Origin: Pectinatus sottacetonis
Lineage (GTDB): Bacteria > Bacillota > Negativicutes > Selenomonadales > Selenomonadaceae
DNA: 64,000 nt
NCBI RefSeq assembly: GCF_015732155.1
Contig: NZ_WIQK01000001.1
Location: 873,501-937,500, forward strand
Reading direction: 5' to 3'
Part shown: positions 27,740 through 38,564 of the stretch, in pieces
How the letters are laid out: every line of letters starts with the position of its first letter
Position numbering within the stretch: position 1 is the stretch's first letter
The notes under the pieces: generated by a model
Database searches by the model: none
Told to the model about the DNA's origin: nothing
What the model saw: only the letters and a program-made list of their open reading frames with translations
Position numbers and translations under genes: made by a program

Positions 27740-28594
27740 TCATAATAAACTGCGTATGGAATTACTGATTGTCGCTGCAATATAAGGATTATTCATTGTA
27801 TATATGTGGATTCCATCTACTCCATGTGCCAATAAATCAACTATCTGGTCAACAGCATAGGCAATACCCGCATCACGCAGGGCAACAGGATCTGACTCAT
27901 ATCTTGCTATTACTCTTTGAAATTTTCTTGGTAGCGTAGCACCACAAAGGGTAACCATCCTCTCGATCTGCTTTTTACTTGTCACCGGCATAATACCGGC
28001 TTCGATCGGCACATTAATGTTCATGCTTTCTGCTCGTTCTATAAAAGAATAAAAATAATTATTGTCAAAGAAAAGCTGCGATATAAGTTGGTTTATTCCT
28101 GCATCAACCTTATATTTAAGATTTTTTATATCAGCGGATTTACTTTTGGCTTCAATATGTCCCTCAGGATAACACGCTCCGATTATGTTAAAATCACTAT
28201 TTTCTTTAACAAAAGCGACCAAATCACTAGCATATTTAAAATCTGTTTTATAAGCAGCCTGTTCACCGCGATCACCACGCAATGCAAGTATATTTTCTAT
28301 ATTGTTAGCCTGAAGTTCATATAATATCTGCTTTACTTCATCCTTAGTAATATTTATGCCTGGTAAATGGGCAACACTTTCTCTTTTATATTTATTTTTA
28401 ATCAATGATGCTATCTGGACAGTATTTTTCCCACCATTTCCATTTGCACCGCAGGTAACACTTATAAAATCAGGACAAAGTTCATTTAATTGTACTATGA
28501 TTTTATCTATGGCATCTACTGTCAAACTATCCTTAGGCGGGAAGACCTCAAAAGACAACACTGTCTTATTTTTAAAAACTTCATTTGTATGCAT
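27740..28594 (-). CDS. metF: Methylenetetrahydrofolate reductase
   Basis: It reduces 5,10-methylene-THF to 5-methyl-THF, the methyl donor for methionine synthesis. It begins MHTNEVFKNKTVLSFEVFPPKD and has the FAD-barrel segments FISVTCGANG, NILALRGDRG and GIMPVTSKKQIERM. It has about 284 residues. The start at 28594 forms a TAATG overlap with metE and has AGGGGAA upstream. It supplies substrate to MetE from the same operon. Confidence 0.95.
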   Translation of the reverse strand: MHTNEVFKNKTVLSFEVFPPKDSLTVDAIDKIIVQLNELCPDFISVTCGANGNGGKNTVQIASLIKNKYKRESVAHLPGINITKDEVKQILYELQANNIENILALRGDRGEQAAYKTDFKYASDLVAFVKENSDFNIIGACYPEGHIEAKSKSADIKNLKYKVDAGINQLISQLFFDNNYFYSFIERAESMNINVPIEAGIMPVTSKKQIERMVTLCGATLPRKFQRVIARYESDPVALRDAGIAYAVDQIVDLLAHGVDGIHIYTMNNPYIAATISNSIRSLL

Positions 28595-30864
28595 TATATT
28601 CTTCCCCTGACATTTTTTACCGCACATACAAGATTTTTTAAACTAGCTTTAGTTTCAGTTACTCCTCTTGTTTTCAATCCGCAGTCGGGATTTATCCAAA
28701 GCTTATCTATAGGAATTTTTTTCAACATACCTATAATTTCATTTTCAATTTCTTCTACACTGGGAACACGCGGTGAATGGATATCATAAACACCCGGACC
28801 AACTTCTGTCGCAAAATTTGCAGCATTCAAGGCATCTACAACGGTAAAATCCGAACGGGAAGCTTCAAAGGTAATAACATCTGCATCCATATTATCTATA
28901 TCCTTAATAATATCATTGAATTCACTATAACACATATGTGTATGTATCTGTGTTTCTGCACTTACGCCGCTATGAACAAGCTTGAAAGCCCGAATAGCCC
29001 AATCAAGGTATTCACTATGCCAGTCAGCTTTGCGTAAGGGCAGCTTTTCCCGCAGTGCTGCTTCATCAATCTGAATAATCTTAATGCCATTTGCTTCAAG
29101 ATCAAGTACTTCGTCACGAATAGCCAGCCCTATCTGGAATGCACTTTCCTGTAAAGAAATATCTTCACGTGGGAATGACCAGTTAAGTATGGTTATTGGG
29201 CCTGTCAGCATTCCTTTTACCAGTTTTTTAGTACAGCTCTGAGCATAAGTTATATAATCTACGGTAATTGGCTGACGGCGTGATATATCACCCCAGATGA
29301 CCGGTGGCTTTACACAACGCGTTCCATATGACTGTACCCATGCATTTTCCGTGAAAATATATCCTTCCAGATTTTCTCCAAAGTACTCTACCATATCATT
29401 GCGTTCAAATTCGCCGTGAACTAGCACATCAAGTCCTATTTCTTCCTGCAACTGAATACAGTCAGCAATAAATTTCTTGTTTTGTTTTATATATGCTTCC
29501 TTATTAATTTGCTTTTTTCTAAAAGCGAATCGGTTATCACGGACTTCTTTAGTCTGAGGAAAAGATCCTATTGTTGTCGTCGGCAGTACAGGCAGATTAA
29601 ATTCTCTTTTTTGGATTTTTTCTCTTTCACTGCGTACAGGTAATCGTTCAAAATCAGTATCACTTAAATCGGCTATTTTACTTTGTACTTCTTTATTGGG
29701 AATATATCTTTGTGTTTTAAACAGTTCTACATTATTTTTATATTCTTCAGTATCTGCAAACACTGTATCCCGCAATATTATTTTTAGTTCCTTCAATTCA
29801 TGCAGCTTTTCTACCGCAAAAGAAAAATATTTTTTATATGCGTCTATATTATGTTCATTTTCCAATGTAACCGGAACATGGAGTAAAGAACACGATGTAT
29901 TAAGCACTATATTAGCTGCATATTTTTTTAATTCATCAATGTATCCAATGGTTTTCTTATAATGATTACGCCAAATATTTTTCCCATTTATTATACCGGC
30001 AAAAAGTACTTTATCCGCATCAAAACCATTTTTTTCAATAAGTGACAGGCTGTTTTTACCTTCTACAAAATCTATTCCCACTCCGTCAAAAGAAAGCTTC
30101 TTTATCGTTTCATAGCAATCCCGAATATCACCAAAATATGTCTGACATAATATTTTTATACCATGTTTTTCTTTTAGAACATCCCTATATATATCAACAA
30201 ATAAACTAATCTCTTCCACTGTAAGATCAGTAACCAGCACAGGTTCATCAAGCTGTACCCATTCTGGCCCGAGTTGACTGAATTTATCTAATAAATCGAT
30301 ATACGCTTTTTTTATACTGTCAGCGAAATCAATCATTTTTTTCTGTCCGGTAAAGTTGGCCAACTTTAAAAAGGTAAAAGGACCTACAATAACTGGTTTT
30401 GTTTTTATTCCCAATGCTTGCGCTTCCCGAAATTCATTAAGCGGTTTTTCTGCTGCCAGTTTTATTTCCGTATCATCGTTAAATTCCGGCACCATATAAT
30501 GATAATTGGTATTAAACCATTTTTTCATCATCAACGCTTTAACATCACCAGCATCGTTTTGATAACCACGAGCCATTGCAAAATATTCATCTATATCATT
30601 GAGTCCCAGCATCTTATATCTTTTTGGCACAACATTAAGCATGACCGCTGTATCGAGCATTCCATCATAAAAAGAAAAATCATTTGATGGAATTATATCA
30701 ATATCATTGTCTTTCTGTAAAAGCCAATTTTTCTTGCGTATTTGCTTTCCTTCTTCTACTAGTTCATTAAGTGATAACTGTTTTTTCAAATATTTCTCAA
30801 CCGCAAATTTTAATTCTCTATGTGCACCAATTCGGGGAAAACCAATAATTGACGTCTTCATCAT
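28594..30864 (-). CDS. metE: Cobalamin-independent methionine synthase
   Basis: It transfers a methyl group from methyl-THF(polyglutamate) to homocysteine. It has 756 residues with two barrels. The start is SIIGFPRIGAHRELKFAVEKY. The C-terminal catalytic barrel shows LPTTTIGSFPQTKEVR, VHGEFERNDMVEYF, QIDEAALREKLPLR, the zinc ligands around HTHMCYSEF, and WINPDCGLKTR. It is the first gene of metE-metF. No T-box or SAM riboswitch is seen upstream, so control is probably by a DNA-binding regulator. Confidence 0.97.
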   Translation of the reverse strand: MMKTSIIGFPRIGAHRELKFAVEKYLKKQLSLNELVEEGKQIRKKNWLLQKDNDIDIIPSNDFSFYDGMLDTAVMLNVVPKRYKMLGLNDIDEYFAMARGYQNDAGDVKALMMKKWFNTNYHYMVPEFNDDTEIKLAAEKPLNEFREAQALGIKTKPVIVGPFTFLKLANFTGQKKMIDFADSIKKAYIDLLDKFSQLGPEWVQLDEPVLVTDLTVEEISLFVDIYRDVLKEKHGIKILCQTYFGDIRDCYETIKKLSFDGVGIDFVEGKNSLSLIEKNGFDADKVLFAGIINGKNIWRNHYKKTIGYIDELKKYAANIVLNTSCSLLHVPVTLENEHNIDAYKKYFSFAVEKLHELKELKIILRDTVFADTEEYKNNVELFKTQRYIPNKEVQSKIADLSDTDFERLPVRSEREKIQKREFNLPVLPTTTIGSFPQTKEVRDNRFAFRKKQINKEAYIKQNKKFIADCIQLQEEIGLDVLVHGEFERNDMVEYFGENLEGYIFTENAWVQSYGTRCVKPPVIWGDISRRQPITVDYITYAQSCTKKLVKGMLTGPITILNWSFPREDISLQESAFQIGLAIRDEVLDLEANGIKIIQIDEAALREKLPLRKADWHSEYLDWAIRAFKLVHSGVSAETQIHTHMCYSEFNDIIKDIDNMDADVITFEASRSDFTVVDALNAANFATEVGPGVYDIHSPRVPSVEEIENEIIGMLKKIPIDKLWINPDCGLKTRGVTETKASLKNLVCAVKNVRGRI

Positions 30865-30943
30865 AATCTCCTCTTTTCTTTTATTATGAAAAGTATAACA
30901 AAAATAGTTAGTTATAGATAATTGTTTTTACATATAGTCAAGT

Positions 30944-30958
30944 ATAGTTTTTAACTAT
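30944..30958. promoter_or_regulatory. Palindrome upstream of metE, possible operator
   Basis: ATAGTT-TTT-AACTAT is a perfect inverted repeat about 80 bp upstream of metE. A related ATAGTTAGTTATAG lies at 30904. A minus-strand TTGACT is adjacent. The size fits a LysR- or TetR-type binding site, but no regulator gene is next to it. Confidence 0.35.
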
Positions 30959-31013
30959 GTATAAGATAAAAAGTAACTTTTATTTTATAATTATATATTT
31001 GGATGCAAAACTT

Positions 31014-31550
31014 CCCACTATGTTTTTGCCTTATTACCGATCGACTGAAAATATAATTGTTCTCAGTATTCTTATTTTCTATGGTCCTTTTGTCAGCCCT
31101 TAGAAGGGCGGGGACCCGCTTCAGCGATGGTGGATTGCATTCCGCCCTCTAACTTTAGGATAAGTACAATACAGGCTACTGAACACATTTTTACAACGAG
31201 GTTTTCAGCTATTATCGTTTATTTAGATAAAGCAACGAAATATAAATTATAAATATATGAAATAGTTACTAATTCTCACTAAGAAAAATAATAGATCAAC
31301 CTTATTTCTTAATACATCACAGGTTATATATTATCTATTGTTATAGCACCATCATAGCAAAACCATGAATATTTTAGTATTGTCAATATCGTAATATAAC
31401 AAGGTACTGATTTTCGTCTGTTCTATCTATGCAACCCACCACCATGCTGCGCATGGTCCCCCGCCCTTCTAAGGGCGGACAGAAAACCACACCTATTTTA
31501 TCTTAACAATTATGAAATTATAACAGTTTTTATTATTATTTGAATATTAG
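31014..31550. repeat. Flank module A at the trailer end of array 1
   Basis: Nearly the same sequence recurs as module B (about 41,730-42,261) and module C (about 44,790-45,319). Each begins with leader-derived sequence (TTATTACCGATCGAC), contains the ~409 bp inverted-repeat element, and ends in TTGAATATTAGAT immediately before a repeat. Module A lacks the array-proximal part of the leader, so the array that once lay to its left has been lost. Confidence 0.8.
31082..31489. mobile_element. ~409 bp element with ~60 bp inverted terminal repeats, copy A
   Basis: The left end (TGGTCCTTTTGT, then the GCCCTT-AG-AAGGGC palindrome, a CCGCTTCAGCG-type hairpin and TGGATTGCAT) is the imperfect reverse complement of the right end (ATGCAACCCACCACC, ACCATGC..GCATGGT, CCGCCCTTCTAAGGGCGG, ACAGAAAACCA). 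There is no coding potential. It looks like a MITE or an RNA-structured repeat. Its left palindrome has one base change relative to copies B and C. Confidence 0.6.
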
Positions 31551-32443
31551 ATCTGCATTACATGCTGCTAGATTCAAAACCAATTAACGTCAACCGCATC
31601 AAGGTAGCGGTATTCAATTTACATTACATGCTGCTAGATTCAAAACACCGTTCATGAACATATCAATCTTTACCTGCTGTTGATTTACATTACATGCTGC
31701 TAGATTCAAAACGCAAAGGTGTTAATACAATAATACCGACCGGAGTCATTATTTACATTACATGCTGCTAGATTCAAAACTTCGATACGATAAATTTTAT
31801 CTTCTGTATAATACTGATTTACATTACATGCTGCTAGATTCAAAACGAGATATTAAATTTGGTCTACTCTGGAAGAAGAGTAGAATTTACATTACATGCT
31901 GCTAGATTCAAAACGTGTCGGACTTTTATAAAAACATTAGGCCTTGACTGATTTACATTACATGCTGCTAGATTCAAAACTGTAAAATAGTGAATATGCA
32001 ACCGGAGATGATTAGAATTTACATTACATGCTGCTAGATTCAAAACACTAAACTTTCCTCCATCCAGCATTTTTACTTTTATATTTACATTACATGCTGC
32101 TAGATTCAAAACATCTTTCTGGGCAGTCAGATGATTTACAAATAACTTATTTACATTACATGCTGCTAGATTCAAAACTTAGTTGAAAAGGCCATAAAAG
32201 TTGACACGGATTTATTTACATTACATGCTGCTAGATTCAAAACCCGATGAACAAAAGCAAGGAAGGTGTTTGCCCTATGCATTTACATTACATGCTGCTA
32301 GATTCAAAACTGGACACAAAAAATAACACTTACCGGTGGAGACTTAATTTACATTACATGCTGCTAGATTCAAAACAAGTATAGAGTTCGATAGCAAAAG
32401 CCATCAATTACGAATTTACATTACATGCTGCTAGATTCAAAAC
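31551..32443 (-). CRISPR. Type I-B CRISPR array 1 (14 repeats, 13 spacers)
   Basis: The 30-nt repeat, read in crRNA direction, begins GTTTTGAATCTAG and ends ATGTAAAT, the usual 3' tag of type I-B repeats. Spacers are 35-38 nt and all different. The repeat at 31551-31580 has two changes and marks the old (trailer) end. The leader is therefore on the right (32444 onward), and transcription runs leftward, in the same direction as the cas genes. Repeats start at 31551, 31617, 31683, 31751, 31817, 31885, 31951, 32017, 32083, 32149, 32214, 32281, 32347 and 32414. Confidence 0.98.
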
Positions 32444-32625
32444 AGGAACAAAAATTTTTCTTATATACTCAATACTTATAAGCTCCATTTTGTCGATCCC
32501 CTGATTTTGCAAAGAAATTATTAAAAAATTATTTTATACTTTTATTATATTCTTTATTATCATGTCTTTAACCTTCTGTCGTACCCACCATGTTTTTGCA
32601 TTATTACCGATCGACAGAAAATATA
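32444..32625 (-). promoter_or_regulatory. Leader of array 1
   Basis: About 180 bp is conserved with the sequences right of array 2 (44642) and right of the solitary repeat (41585). On the minus strand it contains TATAAT (32544-32549) with TTAAAG 16 nt upstream, a plausible pre-crRNA promoter. It ends AAAAATTTTTGTTCC next to the first repeat, the place where new spacers are inserted. Confidence 0.8.
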
Positions 32626-32675
32626 CCTATTCTTAGCATTTTTATTTTCTCTTCTACAAAATGCCATACCTATCT

Positions 32676-32709
32676 TATCTAACAGTTATAAAATTATAAC
32701 CGTTAGATA
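32676..32709. repeat. Palindrome between cas2 and leader 1
   Basis: TATCTAAC-A-GTTATAA pairs with TTATAAC-C-GTTAGATA with one mismatch. The core GTTATAAnnTTATAAC recurs near 41505-41520, and in weaker form before the trailer ends of the arrays and near 2530. It has no T tail. It may separate the cas operon from the array transcript. The rest of 32626-32801 holds no gene. Confidence 0.5.
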
Positions 32710-32801
32710 GCATAAATTTAACCAACTAAAAATATATTTCATTAAATATTATGGAAAAACAGTAATTTTAACTGGCACAACGAGAAAATAATTATATGCC
32801 T

Positions 32802-33080
32802 CTATAAAAAGACACTTGTTTTATCATCTTCATCTAACACAAATTCTTTTTTCATCCATATATTATTACGGCCCTTAAATATTATGCATGAATCCACACC
32901 TTCGCGTAAATATTTTTTTATTTCTATTTTTAATTCTAAGATTTGTCCTTCTGATAATTCTCCTTCAAATACTGAATTTTGTATATGTGTCAGATATTTT
33001 TTACAAATTTTAAATACATTGCGTAATATTTTTGCTCCACCTTCATCGGTTTTTATGTCGTAAACCAAAACAATATACAT
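32802..33080 (-). CDS. cas2: Cas2, CRISPR adaptation endonuclease-fold subunit
   Basis: A 92-residue protein with a ferredoxin fold. It starts MYIVLVYDIKTDEGG with the conserved aspartate D8 and has HIQNSVFEGELSEGQ, both typical of Cas2. It dimerises and bridges two Cas1 dimers for spacer insertion. It is the last gene of the cas operon, 4 bp after cas1. Confidence 0.97.
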   Translation of the reverse strand: MYIVLVYDIKTDEGGAKILRNVFKICKKYLTHIQNSVFEGELSEGQILELKIEIKKYLREGVDSCIIFKGRNNIWMKKEFVLDEDDKTSVFL

Positions 33081-33084
33081 TGTA

Positions 33085-34077
33085 TCACCACCATATTCTA
33101 AATGCCTTATATTCTTGAATTCCTGTTAAATGTTTTATTAATTTATAAATTTCTAATCGTATTAGATGCTGATATGATACATCACGATTCAAAGTCTTAT
33201 GTTTTATCGTCTTCTTCAAATATTCATCAACTGCTACCAGAATTTTTTTCGCAATACTATCCTTCATACGTATATAGTCTACTTCCTGATCAAAATCTTT
33301 TTCTGTTATTATTTTTTTATTAAGCAATGAAAATATTAGTCTATCTGCTATAAGCGGTTTAAAAATTTCTGCTACATCCAAGGATAAAGAAAACCTTTTA
33401 GTTGAAGGCTCATGTAAATAACTAATGGTTGGATTTATTTGTGTTTTATATATTTCAGTTAAAACTTTAGTATAGATTATTGAGTTTATAAATGATATTA
33501 ATGTATTTATCATATTTTTAGGTGGTCGTTTCTCTCGCTTATCAAAATTGATATCCACATCAATTATCGTCTGCCATGCAGTATAATAACATTTATGTAT
33601 ATTTCCTTCTACACCCATTAGCTCATAAACATCTTTGCAATACTTTATATGCGAATATAGTGTTTTTATTTCATCCATTACTTCCGAAACATCTTTACCA
33701 CGTCCATTATAATATCGTAGATTACGATATATATTCTCATATGCACCTGTCACAAATTCTTTTGCCAACACCAATCTTTTGTTCAGTTCAACATAATGTT
33801 CTACCTGCTTAACTAGTAAAGCTCCTGATACTAGTTTTTCTCTTGGATAAAAACTACCTGCATAAAAATCATAATAATTAAAAAAATGTACTATTACACC
33901 ATTTTGCGATAAAAAATTTATTAATTTAGTATTGAAGGTCATCTCTGAAAAAATATAAATATCGCGTACACGCTCTATAGGAATATCTTTGTTTTGCCCA
34001 CTATCTAAACAAAGTTGCAGTGTATTATCCTTTCGCTTTAAACTACCACTACTAAAAACATAATATGATTGTTCCAT
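33085..34077 (-). CDS. cas1: Cas1, CRISPR spacer integrase (type I-B)
   Basis: About 330 residues. The metal-site regions are visible: glutamate in MGVEGNIHKCYY, histidine in SYLHEPSTKRFSLSLD, and acidic residues in DVAEIFKPLIADR. The N-terminal IFSEMTFNTKLINFLSQNGV is typical of Cas1. The start is placed at MEQSYYVFSSG (34077) because GTGGGGG precedes it. Nine codons upstream are also open. It inserts new spacers at the leader end together with Cas2 and, usually, Cas4. Confidence 0.95.
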   Translation of the reverse strand: MEQSYYVFSSGSLKRKDNTLQLCLDSGQNKDIPIERVRDIYIFSEMTFNTKLINFLSQNGVIVHFFNYYDFYAGSFYPREKLVSGALLVKQVEHYVELNKRLVLAKEFVTGAYENIYRNLRYYNGRGKDVSEVMDEIKTLYSHIKYCKDVYELMGVEGNIHKCYYTAWQTIIDVDINFDKREKRPPKNMINTLISFINSIIYTKVLTEIYKTQINPTISYLHEPSTKRFSLSLDVAEIFKPLIADRLIFSLLNKKIITEKDFDQEVDYIRMKDSIAKKILVAVDEYLKKTIKHKTLNRDVSYQHLIRLEIYKLIKHLTGIQEYKAFRIWW

Positions 34078-34091
34078 TGTTTTCCCCCACT

Positions 34092-34592
34092 TCATATATA
34101 ACAAAATTCATAATATGCGCACGACTTACATGCTGCTTTTTTATCTATTGATGGTGGAACTAATAAATTTAATATTTCATTTATTGCCTGCAAATTTTCT
34201 TCTATTTGACCAATATCCTGCTCGCTTAACTCCACATCTTCACTAATATGTTCTTTTGGTATAGCCAATCGTCCTTTCACATGCATCAAACCATGCTGCT
34301 GTAAAACATATAAATAATATTTAATCTGACTTATTGCCATTTGCTTTTGTTTTTTACTCTTTTTAATTTCACACACAATACCATTATTAATATAATCGAT
34401 ACATATTATATCATCAATTAAAATATGTTTGTTTTCTCTTTTATAGGTTGATTCATCAATAAGTTTACCAATAAAAACAGCTTCACTTTCCTGTTCCATA
34501 TTTATATCATGAGCAAAAAGCCATAACTTACGTTTACATAAAAAATAATAAGAATCATTACACCAGTTACTTTTTTCATAATAAAACCTCAT
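34092..34592 (-). CDS. cas4: Cas4 exonuclease, apparent 5' frameshift
   Basis: Cas4 trims and orients prespacers in type I-B systems. The long frame has FLCKRKLWLFAHDI, IDDIICIDY, CEIKKSKK, and the C-terminal cysteines of CKSCAYYEFC, so all four Fe-S cysteines are present. Its first 14 residues (MRFYYEKSNWCNDS) are not Cas4-like. The start with a good Shine-Dalgarno (GAGG, ATG at 34579) reads MKKVTGVMI, the canonical N-terminus, but in another frame. One extra T near 34553 would join them as VTGVMISYYFLCKRK. Either the gene is damaged, or translation from the ATG overlapping the cas3 stop (ATATGAGG) rescues it. Confidence 0.85.
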   Translation of the reverse strand: MRFYYEKSNWCNDSYYFLCKRKLWLFAHDINMEQESEAVFIGKLIDESTYKRENKHILIDDIICIDYINNGIVCEIKKSKKQKQMAISQIKYYLYVLQQHGLMHVKGRLAIPKEHISEDVELSEQDIGQIEENLQAINEILNLLVPPSIDKKAACKSCAYYEFCYI

Positions 34593-36868
34593 ATAATATT
34601 ATTTTCATCTTCGGTTTTTTCAATTTGAATTCCTATTCCAGCTTTATTGTGTTCAGAAAAATCATATTTACACCATGCTCTGTGTATATTTAATTTTTTA
34701 CTATACAATGTTTTATCTATATAATGGCCTTTATTGAAAAGTGTACTAGCTGGAATATCAACAGTATACTGCCGTATTTTTTCTTCTAAAAGTATTCTTT
34801 CTGGTAATGACATTTTTTTATTTTCTTTAAATTCAGCAATTGCATTTCGCAGTTCGATATTATCTGTTAGTAAGCTATCCGGTAAAATTGTTATACTTTG
34901 AATATTTCTGAATAATTTCCTGGCCATTTCCTGATTTATAGAATTATATAAAAGATCTTCCAATGTTTTTAAATTCTTTTTTACTTGTAAATAATATTGG
35001 CTGTTTTTCAATGAATCTACTGCATAAACAGCATCAATATAATTAAATTTTTCTTTTTCGGTAAATATTTTTCCATCATACTGCTGTAATAACTGCCATG
35101 AATTATTATTTATTTCATCAAATTTATACACTGATTTTTTTCCTATACCATTACCTGTATTATAAATATATACATTAATCTGCCCATCTGGATATTTATC
35201 AGTATAGTTTTCTTTTCTACAGCAACGTCCCATTCGCTGCAGCAAACTATCTGCTGGACACATTTCCGTAAACAAAATATCGTAACTTATATCAAGGCTG
35301 GCTTCAACAATCTGAGTACTTATCCAAATAATTGGCCTATTTAACAGCGAATCATCTTTTATTGCTTTTTCTAATATTGCTCTATCCTTGCGCACAAAAC
35401 GGCTATGTAATAATCTTATTATTGTCTTTTCTTCACCATCTTTATTGCATTCCCTTAATTTACAATATATATCTTGTGCTTTTTTTACTGTATTGCAAAG
35501 CACTAACACTTTCTGTTTTTGTCCCGTGGCAAAAATTTTTTCATAATCAAATTCGCCTTCAATGCACTTTATTTTATGACGTTCAGCACATTCTTTAACA
35601 AAATATTTTTCCTCTGGTGATACGAAGCCTATTTTTTGCTCACACATAACTTCCCGCAAAATGGGGGGAAACGTAGCTGTTATTATGGCAAACTTACCGC
35701 CAAGTTTTGTGATTACTTTTAATCCATATAATATATACGCTAAAATATCCGGTGAATACATCTGTATTTCGTCAATTATTATACGAGAATATTTAAGTGT
35801 TGCCGGAATCATCTCCGTACCTGCTGCTTTAAAGACAAAGTAAAACAATTGATCTACTGTACAAATTGTTAAAGGATATGATAATAATCTAGCTTTTTTC
35901 TGTCGTTCTAATGTTTCCTCTATCACTTTTATTTTTTCTTTATTATCCTCTTGGTCTAAATAATAAGAAACTAAGCCCGAATGCAATAAAGTTATTTTAT
36001 TTTTATCATACCCATAGTTATTACAAATACGGTCATGTATGGCATTAATAGATACTTTTAGTGGCAACGTATAAAATGCTTTATGCCCGTCAAGCCATAA
36101 TAATGCTGCTTCTGTTTTTCCACAGCCGGTTGATGCAATAACTACCAAATTGTCATTTTTATGTTGCTGCATATATTTTTGCACTGGTCGTAACTGCCAT
36201 TTTTTTTCTTTCAGCTGCGCTACTATTTTATTAGTTAAAAAATTTGTTTTGGGTGGAATGATTTCTAATTCTGTCATACCCGCACTGGCTGCATAATCAA
36301 CACGATTAAGCATTCCTTTTATTACTATATATTTTAATAAAACATCTTTTTCAACATATCCATCATCTGTTTTATTACGTAATGCTGGTATAATATATTT
36401 TAAAAATTTCCCTCGATTATCCGTTAATGTATAGCTCTTATTTGTAATTTCGTCAGTATATTTTTCAGGTAGATATTGTTTTATATATTCTTTTAATATT
36501 ATGGAATCGCAGTTATCCTTTCTTGTATGATGATTATATATTACTGTTAATAATATTCGTATATCATTTTTTATCGCTTCATCTTTTTGCATTTTCTTTT
36601 TTATATCATTGCTAAACAAATAAACACAGCTTAAAAAACCATGTGGTATTTCTCCATCAATAGTATTTTTATTAGTATTAATTTTTTCTTGAAATAATAG
36701 ATTTAGTTTCCCCAAATCATGATACTCAACTGCTTTAGAAATCAACTGTTGCTCATTGTCAGTAAATATTGCTGCATAAGTTACTATAAATGCATTCCAT
36801 ATCTTTTGTAAATCATTAGTATGCCTGGCTATTGTTATTTTTGGTTCAGATTTTGCCCAATATTTCAT
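34589..36868 (-). CDS. cas3: Cas3 helicase-nuclease (type I-B)
   Basis: A 759-residue effector recruited by Cascade to unwind and degrade target DNA. The N-terminal HD nuclease has AVEYHDLGKLNLLFQ and HGFLSCVYLF. The SF2 helicase has Walker A STGCGKTEAALLW, the DEAD-like IIIDEIQMYSPD, the SAT-like ITATFPP, and motif VI ADSLLQRMGRCCR. Length is normal for a fused HD-helicase Cas3. AGGAG lies 6 nt before the ATG. It sits between cas5 and cas4 in the operon. Confidence 0.96.
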   Translation of the reverse strand: MKYWAKSEPKITIARHTNDLQKIWNAFIVTYAAIFTDNEQQLISKAVEYHDLGKLNLLFQEKINTNKNTIDGEIPHGFLSCVYLFSNDIKKKMQKDEAIKNDIRILLTVIYNHHTRKDNCDSIILKEYIKQYLPEKYTDEITNKSYTLTDNRGKFLKYIIPALRNKTDDGYVEKDVLLKYIVIKGMLNRVDYAASAGMTELEIIPPKTNFLTNKIVAQLKEKKWQLRPVQKYMQQHKNDNLVVIASTGCGKTEAALLWLDGHKAFYTLPLKVSINAIHDRICNNYGYDKNKITLLHSGLVSYYLDQEDNKEKIKVIEETLERQKKARLLSYPLTICTVDQLFYFVFKAAGTEMIPATLKYSRIIIDEIQMYSPDILAYILYGLKVITKLGGKFAIITATFPPILREVMCEQKIGFVSPEEKYFVKECAERHKIKCIEGEFDYEKIFATGQKQKVLVLCNTVKKAQDIYCKLRECNKDGEEKTIIRLLHSRFVRKDRAILEKAIKDDSLLNRPIIWISTQIVEASLDISYDILFTEMCPADSLLQRMGRCCRKENYTDKYPDGQINVYIYNTGNGIGKKSVYKFDEINNNSWQLLQQYDGKIFTEKEKFNYIDAVYAVDSLKNSQYYLQVKKNLKTLEDLLYNSINQEMARKLFRNIQSITILPDSLLTDNIELRNAIAEFKENKKMSLPERILLEEKIRQYTVDIPASTLFNKGHYIDKTLYSKKLNIHRAWCKYDFSEHNKAGIGIQIEKTEDENNII

Positions 36869-36938
36869 ATTTTTCTCCTATACCTATATATGATAAAAGC
36901 ATTAGTATATAACACTTTCTATATACTAATGCCCTTTT

Positions 36939-38544
<1,606 letters not shown>

Positions 38545-38564
38545 TATAGTAAATCCACCTTTCA

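Noticed and set aside
31864..32175. Leftward reading frame of 103 codons across array 1 with a repeating LNLAACNVN peptide
   Set aside because: It is only translation of CRISPR repeats and spacers. The periodic peptide is the repeat itself.
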